Origin: JACCTU01 sp963737405
Lineage (GTDB): Bacteria; Actinomycetota; Thermoleophilia; Gaiellales; Gaiellaceae
NCBI GenBank assembly: GCA_963737405.1
Contig: CAVTSL010000006.1
Coordinates: 372,001-436,000, forward strand
Direction: 5' to 3'
DNA length: 64,000 nt
Position numbers and translations under genes: made by a program. A model generated the notes under the pieces. The model saw only the letters and a list, made by a program, of their open reading frames with translations, did not search any database and was not told the DNA's origin. Shown here in pieces: positions 16,614 through 24,423 of the stretch (its first letter is position 1; each line of letters opens with the position of its first letter).

Positions 16614-19316
16614 TTGGCGCCTCGAGCCCGGCAGTACGAAGCATTCATCTCCTACAGCCACGCGGCCGACGGCGCGTTGGCGGCGCAGCTCCAGCGGGCG
16701 CTCAACCGGATGGCGCGGCCGTCGTACAAGTGGTGGCAGTGGTGGCCGCCGCGCGTGTTCCGCGACCAGACGAACCTCGCGCCCATCGGCGACCTCACCG
16801 GCGAGATCCAGCGCGCGCTCCGGGCGTCCGACAGCCTCGTCCTGCTCGCGTCGCCGCTCGCGGCCGCAAGCCCCTGGGTCGACAAGGAAGCGGCGACGTG
16901 GCGCGGGACGAAGCCGCCGGGCCGGCTGTTCCTCGCGCTGACGGAGGGCACGCTCGAGTGGGACGACGCGCGCGCCGACTTCGATCCCGCACGGACGACC
17001 GCGCTCCCTCCCTCACTCGAGGGCGCGTTCGACGCCGAGCCGCTCTGGGTCGACTTCACCGGCGTCCGTGAGGATCGGCCGTTCGCGCGCGACCCGCTGT
17101 TCCTCGACGGCGCAGCGAGTCTCGCGGCGGCGATCCGCGGAGTCGACAAGGACGCGCTCATCGGCGAGGACGTGCGGCAGCGCCGCCGCGCCCGTCAGCT
17201 CGCGGGAGGGGCGATCACGACCGTGACGCTCCTCGCGATCGCCGCGACGATCGCGGCGATCTTCGCGCTCGTCCAGCGCGACCGGGCGAACGAGCGCGCA
17301 CGCCTCGCGCTCTCGCGACAGTACGCGGCGCAGTCCGTCACGGCGCTCGACGTCGACCCCGAGCGGAGCGTGGCGCTCGCGGCACGCGCCGCCACGACGG
17401 CGCCGACGGACGAGGCCGACAGCGCGCTGCGCCGCGCGCTGCGAACGTCGCGGCTGCGTTCGATCGTGGACGTCGGCGCGAGCGTGAACGATCTCGACGC
17501 GGCAGCCGACGCGCCGGTCGTCGCGGCCGCGCTCGGACGGGGAGGCGTCCGCGTCTGGAGCTCGCCGACGAGCTCGGCGCGGACGTTCGACATCGGCGGT
17601 CAGACGCTCCAGGTCGCGCTGAGCCGCGACGGGCGGCGCGTGCTCGGTGCGTCGGGCGCGCGTGCGCTCGTCTGGCCGACGACGAAGAACGGAGCGGAGC
17701 CGCTCTGGCGCGTCGCGGCTGCCGACCCGATCCTGTCGGCGACGTTGAGCCCGGACGGGAGGACAGCTGCGACCGGGCACCGGGGCGGCGTCGTGCGGCT
17801 GTGGCGCGTGGACGGCGGCAAGCTCGCGCGGGCGCTGCGGCCCCCTGGACCGCCGGCCGCGATCACGGCCGTCGCCTTCTCGCCCGACGGCCGTCGCGTG
17901 GCAGCGTCGGCCGGCACGCGCGCGTTCGTCTGGGATGTCCGGCGTCCGAACCCGATCTTCGTGGGCCGACACGAGAGCGACGTCGCCGCCGTCGCCTTCG
18001 ATCCGACCGGCCTCCGGCTTGCCACGGGCGACGAGAGAGGCTCCGCCCGGGTCTGGAGCCTCAACGGGCGCAAGGTCACCGTCCTGATCGGCCACGAGGG
18101 AAAGGTGACGAGCCTCGCCTTCGCTCCCGACGGCAGGTCGCTCGTCACGGGAGGCGAGGACGAGACCGCACGGGTCTGGGACCTCCGCACCGGCACGACG
18201 ACCGCCGAGCTGCGCGGACACGACAGCCTCGTCCTCGGCGTTGCGTTCGGACGCGACGGCAAGCGGATCGTCACCGGCAGCGCAGATCGCACGCTCAGGT
18301 TCTGGGCGGTCGACGCGGACCCGGTGCGCGCGGTGCTCGTCGAGCCCGATCGCCTCAGGGTCATGGACGTCGCGTTCGACCCGGCCGGCAAGCGGCTCGT
18401 GACGGGCGCGAACCGCGCGGTCCGGATCTGGGACGTGCCGTCACGGCGGACGGTCCAGAGCGCCGCGCAGGGAACGGCACCCGACGACTGGGTCGAGAGC
18501 GTTCGGTTCGATCGTGGGGGATCGGTGATCGTGAGCGCGGGCGACGACGGCACCGTCCGGATCTGGGATGGGCGAACGGGCGAGCCGCGCGGCACGCTCG
18601 GGCGTGCAGGCGCGCTCGAGCTGTACGACGCCGCGGTCTCGCCCGCAGGCGACCTCGTGCTCGCCGGCGGAAGAGACGGAACGGCGCGACTCTGGCGGTG
18701 GCGCCAACGCAAGCTCGTCGCCCGGCTTCGCACGCCCGCAGAGCGCGTGAACGGCGTTGCGTTCTCGCCCGACGGCGGCCTGCTCGCGGTCGGCGCGGGT
18801 CGCGCAGTGCGCATCTGGCGCGACGGGTCGTTCGGTCGCCCCGCGATCGTGCTCAGGGATCGGAGCGGCGCGGCGCTCAACCAGGTGACGAGCGTCGCGT
18901 TCGCTCCCGGCGGCAAGCTCGTCGCAGCCGGCAGCGACAGCGGCACCTGGTCGCTGTGGGACGTACCGACGCGAAGGCTCGTCGCGCGCGTCAAGGCCCA
19001 CCCCGACGCCCTGACCGACATTGCATTCAGCCGCGACGGCGCGTATCTCGCGACGGCTGGGTGGGACGGAGCGGTGAAGGTGTGGACCGTTCCCGGAGGC
19101 ACTCTCGTCACGTCGAAGCGGACAGGTGCCCGGCTGGAAGCCGTTGCGTTCGCACCGCACGGAAGGCTCGTCGCCGTCTCCGGCGACGGAGGCCGCACGA
19201 CGGTGTTCGAGTGCGCGGAGTGCCGGCCGCTCGACCGGCTCGTCTGTCTCGCGGCCGAGCGCGTGACGCCCGCCGTCCGTGCGCGCGAAGCCGACGCGTT
19301 CGCCGGCTGCGATTGA
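16614..19316 (+). CDS. TIR - transmembrane helix - WD40 beta-propeller protein
   Basis: A 900-residue protein. The N-terminal TIR domain (about 8-170) starts AFISYSHAADG and keeps the acidic region WVDKEAATW, where the NADase Glu of catalytic TIRs lies. One membrane helix (about 199-221, TLLAIAATIAAIFAL) and a short ERARLALSRQYAAQS helix lead into about 14 WD40 repeats to the C-terminus (typical units such as TSLAFAPDGRSLVTGGEDET and ARVWDLRTG). The propellers probably sense a partner and the TIR cleaves NAD or signals. The start is TTG 16614, with at most a weak GCAAGG; leaderless initiation is possible. It ends with a Cys pair (ECAECRPLDRLVCLAAE). Confidence 0.9.
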   Translation: MAPRARQYEAFISYSHAADGALAAQLQRALNRMARPSYKWWQWWPPRVFRDQTNLAPIGDLTGEIQRALRASDSLVLLASPLAAASPWVDKEAATWRGTKPPGRLFLALTEGTLEWDDARADFDPARTTALPPSLEGAFDAEPLWVDFTGVREDRPFARDPLFLDGAASLAAAIRGVDKDALIGEDVRQRRRARQLAGGAITTVTLLAIAATIAAIFALVQRDRANERARLALSRQYAAQSVTALDVDPERSVALAARAATTAPTDEADSALRRALRTSRLRSIVDVGASVNDLDAAADAPVVAAALGRGGVRVWSSPTSSARTFDIGGQTLQVALSRDGRRVLGASGARALVWPTTKNGAEPLWRVAAADPILSATLSPDGRTAATGHRGGVVRLWRVDGGKLARALRPPGPPAAITAVAFSPDGRRVAASAGTRAFVWDVRRPNPIFVGRHESDVAAVAFDPTGLRLATGDERGSARVWSLNGRKVTVLIGHEGKVTSLAFAPDGRSLVTGGEDETARVWDLRTGTTTAELRGHDSLVLGVAFGRDGKRIVTGSADRTLRFWAVDADPVRAVLVEPDRLRVMDVAFDPAGKRLVTGANRAVRIWDVPSRRTVQSAAQGTAPDDWVESVRFDRGGSVIVSAGDDGTVRIWDGRTGEPRGTLGRAGALELYDAAVSPAGDLVLAGGRDGTARLWRWRQRKLVARLRTPAERVNGVAFSPDGGLLAVGAGRAVRIWRDGSFGRPAIVLRDRSGAALNQVTSVAFAPGGKLVAAGSDSGTWSLWDVPTRRLVARVKAHPDALTDIAFSRDGAYLATAGWDGAVKVWTVPGGTLVTSKRTGARLEAVAFAPHGRLVAVSGDGGRTTVFECAECRPLDRLVCLAAERVTPAVRAREADAFAGCD

Positions 19317-19375
19317 CAGCACCACCGACCGGTGCCATCCTCGAACGGTAGGACAGCCGCCGAGGGAGCCGCACC

Positions 19376-20725
19376 CTGCCGTCCGTCGTTCCTGCACGCA
19401 CGCTGGCCGTCGCGCTCGCGTTCGCGCTCTGTGCGGGGGTCGCAACAGCCGCCGAGGCTCGCGTCCGCACGCCGAGCGGCGCAGCCGCGGACGCGACGCT
19501 CGAGCTCATCCTGACGGGCAACGAGGGCGCGGTCGCCGTCTCGGGCCGGACGACGTGCGACGTCGGCGACACGCGCGACAACGGACGGCCGTGCTCGTAC
19601 ACCGTCACGGAAGGACAGGACCTGACGCTGACGCCCCAGGGGAGCGGCTTCGTCGGCTGGAGCGTGTTCGAGTGCCCCGGCACCGGCGCGTGCACGGTGG
19701 ACGTCGACTCGGATCGAACGGTCGTCGCGACGTTCACGCCGACGAGCCTCAACGTCTCGGTCGAAGGCAGCGACCTGCTCGACGCCTCGGGCAAGCCGCT
19801 CGTCGACACACAGGGCAGCCCGATCCGGGGCCGCGTGACGAGCGCCGACGGCCGGATCAACTGCTCCGGATCGAACGACTGCCGCGACCGGCGCTATCCC
19901 GCGTTCGCGGAGGTCGTTCTGACCGCGACCCCGGCCTCAGAGTTCGAGCGCTGGTCGGGCGCCTGCCAGGAAGCCGGAACGTCGCCGACCTGCACCGTGC
20001 TCCTCTCGGGCGACGACGTGGTGGGCGCGAAGTTCCGCGACGACCCCGACAACCCGGAGCTGATCCCGCCGCGGATGCGCTCGCAGCTGCGCGTCGCGGT
20101 CGAGCCCGCCGGCTCCGGGACGGTCAACTCGAGCCGCTCACGGCTGAGCGAAGCGATCGCGTGCAACCCGACGTGCAAGGCCCGCTTCCAGCAGGGCGAG
20201 AAGGTGACGCTCGAGGCGGTCGCGAACCAGGCGCTCGGCGCGCGGTTCGTCCAGTGGCAAGGCGGCGCGCCCTACTGCGCCGCGGGCGCGACCTGCCGCA
20301 GCTTCCCCGCGTTCAACATCACGTCGATCCGCGCGGTGTTCGCGTATCCCGGCCCGTGCGAGCGGCGCCGCGACGGCACGCGTGGCCGCGACCTGTTCGA
20401 CGGCGGCCCGGGTGGCGAGCGCTTCATCGGAGGCGCGGGGAACGACCGGCTCCGCGGGATGGACGGGGACGACTGCATCGACGGCGGCGCCGGCAACGAC
20501 CGGCTCGAAGGGGGCAACGGGAACGACCGGCTGAACGGCGGGCCCGGGAACGACAGCATCGACGGCGGCCCCGGCACCGACACGATCACGGCCGGCAACG
20601 GAAAGGACTTCGTGTTCGCGCAGGACGGCGGGCGCGACACGGTGAAGTGCGGAAACGGCCGCGACGGCGCGCGCGTGGACCGCATCGACGCCGTCTCCGG
20701 CTGCGAGCGCGTCCGGCGCGGCTGA
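19376..20725 (+). CDS. secreted InlB-like repeat and RTX (calcium-binding) repeat protein
   Basis: A 449-residue protein if started at CTG 19376, which has GAGGGAG 8 bases upstream and gives a clean signal peptide (ARTLAVALAFALCAGVATAA). The first conventional start in frame, GTG 19664, would delete the signal and part of a domain. Three InlB-B/bacterial-repeat-like units follow, each with a C-x(n)-C pair and a closing VxATF or GAKF strand. Five or six RTX nonapeptides of GGxGNDRLxGG type (about 355-410) should bind calcium after export. It lies 59 bases after the TIR-WD40 gene; its role there is unknown, possibly an adhesin or a passenger. Confidence 0.75.
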   Translation: MPSVVPARTLAVALAFALCAGVATAAEARVRTPSGAAADATLELILTGNEGAVAVSGRTTCDVGDTRDNGRPCSYTVTEGQDLTLTPQGSGFVGWSVFECPGTGACTVDVDSDRTVVATFTPTSLNVSVEGSDLLDASGKPLVDTQGSPIRGRVTSADGRINCSGSNDCRDRRYPAFAEVVLTATPASEFERWSGACQEAGTSPTCTVLLSGDDVVGAKFRDDPDNPELIPPRMRSQLRVAVEPAGSGTVNSSRSRLSEAIACNPTCKARFQQGEKVTLEAVANQALGARFVQWQGGAPYCAAGATCRSFPAFNITSIRAVFAYPGPCERRRDGTRGRDLFDGGPGGERFIGGAGNDRLRGMDGDDCIDGGAGNDRLEGGNGNDRLNGGPGNDSIDGGPGTDTITAGNGKDFVFAQDGGRDTVKCGNGRDGARVDRIDAVSGCERVRRG

Positions 20726-21868
20726 TCAGTCCGGCAGCGGATCGAGCAGGTCGATCCTGAGCGACGGGACGCCGCGCCCCTCGGGGAAGCGGATCTCGTA
20801 CGTGCGCCCGGCGCGCTTCTCCTTCGCGCGGAAGGCCTTCAGCCGCTCGCCGAGCCGGTTGTTCCCCTCGCTGTAGGTCATGTGCACGACGAAGTCGTCG
20901 TCGTCGCGCGACTCCGAGATCATCTGCAGCGTCGCCATCTCGGGGTTGTCGTCCGTTCCGTCCGCCGACACGACGTAGTGGTCGGCGACGATCTTGCGGA
21001 AGAAGTCCGTCTCGACGTTGCGGTCACTGCCGTGGTGCGGGAGCTTCAGCACGTCGACGTGCAGCGGCGAGCGGCGCAGCAACCCGGCCTCGCGAAGCCC
21101 GGCGAGGACGTCGTCGCCGCGCGCGTCGCCCGTCAGGAGCATCGTCTTCCGCTTCGCGCGGGCGAGGACGACGATGCTCGAGAGGTTGTAGACCGACGAG
21201 TCGAGATAGGCGGCGATCTTCGACTCCGAGGGCTTGCGGCGCCGGACGTCCCGCTCCCACGCCTTGTGCAGGTCCTCGAGCCGCTCGCGGCTGGGACCGA
21301 CGACGACGAACTCGAGGCCGTCGCCCCAGTCGACCGTGTCCGGCGCCGCGACGACGCCGTCGAACGGATGGTTGACGTCGAGGTCGAGCGCGTTCGCCGC
21401 GTCGCGGAGGCTCCGGCCCTGCCCGATGCTCGCGGCGACGAGCTTCGCGGGCTTGCTGAGGCCCTTCGTCCCGACGCCCGAGCCCTTCGCGAGCGCACCG
21501 ACCGCCGCTGGGACGCCCGCCGGGCCGCCGCCACCGACGACGTCTTCGAAGCTGTTGTGCCAGAGGCCGAGGATCTCGAAGCTCGGGTCACGGCCCTCTT
21601 CCTGCTCGCGCGCGACGGCCTTCACCAGGTCGAGGACGCCGTGGATGTGGTCGTCGTCGATGTGGCTGACGGCGACGAGCTGGAGCTCGAGCGTCCCGCC
21701 GTCGGCCCGGCTCGTTCGCAGCTCCTCGAGCCGCGGGCGGAGCGTGCGCTTGAACACGCCCGACGGGCCGCCGTCCACGACGGCGACGAGCGGGTTCGAC
21801 GTCGAGCCGTAGTGGAGGAGCAGGCAGTCCCCTTGACTGGCCGGCAGCGACTCGAGCGTGAAGATCAC
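20726..21868 (-). CDS. ComEC-like metallo-beta-lactamase-fold hydrolase
   Basis: A 380-residue cytoplasmic MBL-fold protein. The metal motif is SHIDDDHIHG (about 66-75), an H-x-D-D-D-H form seen in ComEC/Rec2-type hydrolases. Later ligands are in LLTGDARGDD (about 243) and LPHHGSDRN (about 277). There is no signal peptide or ComEC membrane part. The GTG start at 21868 lies one base after the stop of the S8 protease gene, so the pair is one operon. MBL-protease pairs recur in TIR- and NACHT-type conflict loci; the substrate could be a nucleic acid, nucleotide or phosphodiester. Confidence 0.85.
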   Translation of the reverse strand: MIFTLESLPASQGDCLLLHYGSTSNPLVAVVDGGPSGVFKRTLRPRLEELRTSRADGGTLELQLVAVSHIDDDHIHGVLDLVKAVAREQEEGRDPSFEILGLWHNSFEDVVGGGGPAGVPAAVGALAKGSGVGTKGLSKPAKLVAASIGQGRSLRDAANALDLDVNHPFDGVVAAPDTVDWGDGLEFVVVGPSRERLEDLHKAWERDVRRRKPSESKIAAYLDSSVYNLSSIVVLARAKRKTMLLTGDARGDDVLAGLREAGLLRRSPLHVDVLKLPHHGSDRNVETDFFRKIVADHYVVSADGTDDNPEMATLQMISESRDDDDFVVHMTYSEGNNRLGERLKAFRAKEKRAGRTYEIRFPEGRGVPSLRIDLLDPLPD

Positions 21869-21869
21869 G

Positions 21870-23718
21870 TCACACCGCCTGCAGCGAGCGGAGGACGTCC
21901 AGCATCCCGTTTCCCTGGAAGTGGCGCTCGCGCCCGAGGTCGGTCGCGTTCTCGCAGAGCACCTGCTTGATCCGCTCCGGCTGGCCGACGAACTCGAAGT
22001 AGCGCGCCATCAGCAGCGCGGCCGCGGCGCTGACGTGCGGTGCCGCCATGCTCGTCCCGTCCATCGTCGTCAGCTTCCCGTCGGGGACGGGAGCCGTGAT
22101 CTTCTCGCCGGGCGCGACGAGGTCGGGCTTGAGGCGGCCGTCGCCCGTCGGGCCGCGGCTCGAGAAGTACGAGACGCCGTACGAATGCGGCTGGAACCGG
22201 TGCGTCGCCCCGACGGTGATCACGCCCTCCGCGTTGCCCGGGTCGGTGATGCTGATGCTGCGATACCCCTCGCTCGAGTCGCCGTCGATCGTCTGGTAGC
22301 GCGCATAGCCGTCGTTGCCCGCCGCGGCGACGACGACCGTCCCGGCGCCCACGAGTCGCTCGCACTCCTCGCAGACGGGCGTCCTGCCGCACGCGTAGTT
22401 CGCGACGTCGTGCCGGATCGAGAGGCTCGCGTTGACGCCGTGCACGAGCACCTGGTCCTTGTTCGCGTTCAGGTAGCGCACGAACTGCAGCGCCGCGATC
22501 AGCGAGAACTCGTCGCCGTGGCCGTTCTCGTCGAGCACGCGCAGGTCGTACACCTCGAGCCCCGCCGCGATGCCGATCAGGTTCTGGTCGTTCGGCATGC
22601 CCTCGTCGGTGACCTTCCAGTCCGCGGTCAGGATCCCGGCGACGTGCGTGCCGTGCTCGTGACCCGGGGGCTCGTACGCACCGGGCTCGTGCGGGACGCG
22701 GAGCAGCGGCTCGAGCGCGAGCCAGTCGATCGCGCGCCCCGCTTTGAGCGCGCGCCGGAAGTCGGCGACGCGCGAGCGCTCCTCACGCGTGAGCTTCGCG
22801 TCGTCGTCCTTCGCGTCCGGGGACAGGAGCCTGCGCAGGCGGGTGAAGTCGTACGTCGCGACGATGCGCGTGTTGTTCGTGCGCCGCGGCGCCCCGCTTC
22901 GGCTTCCCGAACGGCTCGGGAAGGAGGTGACCCTTCTCGTCGCGCTTCCGGAACGCCGGGTGCGTCGCGTCGATCCCGCTGTCGACCACGGCCCACCGCA
23001 GCTCGCGGCAGCTCAGGTCGAAGAGCCTCGTCGCCGCGTCGGCCTTGACCGCGAGGATCGAGCGGGAGATCGCCGCCCTCGCCGGACGGTTGCGGTCGAC
23101 GCGCCAGAGCAGCGGCTCCGGCGAGGCGTCCGCGACGTCGCCGACCGCGACGAGGTCGAGCACGGCCTCCACGAGCTGCTCGTTCGTCGGCTCGGTCTTC
23201 GCCCGCCGGCCGCGCCGCTCCACCTCGATCCTGCCGACGACCCGCATCAACCACAGGAGGTCGGGCGAGACGTCGCCGCCGAAGCCGGACGCACCGGCGT
23301 CGGCGAGCTGGGCGGCGACGCGCTTCTTGACGGCGGGGTCTCGGAGCATCTCGGCATCGCTCAGGTCCGCCTTCGTCCGCCACACGTGCTCCTGCCACCA
23401 GTGGGTGAGCGGCAGCGCGACCTTCACGAGCTCCTCGAAGTCGAGCTCCGCCGCGACGTAGGACTCGTTGTACGCGACCCGCGGCTCGTCCGGCAGGCCC
23501 TGACGCATCTGACGCCCGCCGAGCCGCTCGCGGAGGGCATGGCCCAGTTCCGGCGCGGACGCCTGCACGTGCGGCGTCAGCAGGAGGTCCTGGCGCGCCC
23601 GCGGATCCAGCCCGTACGCGATCCACACGTCCGGCATCACGGGTGAGTCCTGCGTGAACCGGCGGAACCGCTCGGTCCCGAAGATGAGCTCCTCGAGTCG
23701 TTCAGGGGTCAGCGGCAT
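21870..23718 (-). CDS. subtilisin-like S8 serine protease with long N-terminal domain (frameshifted)
   Basis: About 615 residues after correction. Residues 1-235 form an uncharacterised Trp- and Leu-rich domain without a signal peptide. The S8 domain then shows the Asp motif AVVDSGIDATHP (about 243), the His motif HEHGTHVAGI (about 351) and the Ser motif DGTSMAAPHV (about 554), so the triad is complete. One extra G in the CCCC run at 22892-22895 separates the Asp half from the His/Ser half. The lack of an export signal suggests an intracellular protease, as in effector-type conflict systems. It is divergent from the SLATT/TIR-WD40 pair. Confidence 0.82.
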
Positions 23719-23823
23719 GCGGCGGCGGCGAACGGCGATCGTACAGCGCCGGCTAGTCGCGGGCCGATGGTCGGTCCATACTCAGAGGACCCGCCGGCCG
23801 TCGGCGGGGAGGGAGGACAAGAC
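23719..23823. promoter_or_regulatory. divergent spacer between S8/MBL and SLATT/TIR operons
   Basis: This 105-base GC-rich spacer must hold both promoters. I see no convincing -35/-10 pair and no operator-like palindrome. GGAGGGAGGACAAGAC at its right end is the ribosome binding site for the GTG at 23824. Confidence 0.3.
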
Positions 23824-24423
23824 GTGGCGAAGCCGCCGTCGTACCCGAACTGGCTCGAGGGCGAGTTCGGGCAACTCGTCGACGATCTCGACCTCGACCC
23901 CGCGCGCAAGCGGTTCCTCCGCTCGCGCTGGCTCGACCAGCTCGTCTGGACCGAGTCGAAGGCTGCCCGCGCGCGCAACCGCTACTACGCGCTTCGCCTG
24001 ACGACCCTGATCGGCGCGCTCCTCGTGCCCGCGCTCGCGACGCTCGACCCGCAGGACGACACGCTCCACAACGCCGTGCGGATCGCGACCTGGGTCGTCG
24101 GCCTCGTCGTCGCGATCAGCGCCGCGATCGAGGGGTTCTTCCACTACGGGGACCGCTGGCGCACCTACCGGCGGACCGCGGAGCTCCTGAAGACCGAAGG
24201 CTGGCTCTTCCTCCAGCTGAGCGGGCGCTACAGCGTGAACGGCTCGACGCACGCGGCGGCGTATCCCGCGTTCGCGCTCCGGGTCGAGGAGCTGATCCAG
24301 GCGAACGTCGACACGTACCTCTTGAAGGTCGCGGCCGAGGAGGCCGACAAGAAGAAGCAGCGGCACGGCGGCGACGGGGAACGACAGCGAGAGCGGCGTG
24401 AGGAGGCGGACTCGGCCGGATGA
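23824..24423 (+). CDS. DUF4231/SLATT-family two-helix membrane protein
   Basis: A 199-residue protein. The N-terminal helical part carries RKRFLRSRWLDQLVWTESKA, characteristic of DUF4231. Two adjacent membrane helices follow (TLIGALLVPALAT and ATWVVGLVVAISAAI), then an amphipathic helix and a charged tail. SLATT/DUF4231 proteins are predicted pore-forming effectors of nucleotide- or TIR-linked conflict systems. The GTG start at 23824 is chosen for the strong GGAGG; ATG 23767 has none. The stop overlaps the ATG of the TIR-WD40 gene (ATGA), which argues for a functional pair. Confidence 0.82.
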   Translation: MAKPPSYPNWLEGEFGQLVDDLDLDPARKRFLRSRWLDQLVWTESKAARARNRYYALRLTTLIGALLVPALATLDPQDDTLHNAVRIATWVVGLVVAISAAIEGFFHYGDRWRTYRRTAELLKTEGWLFLQLSGRYSVNGSTHAAAYPAFALRVEELIQANVDTYLLKVAAEEADKKKQRHGGDGERQRERREEADSAG

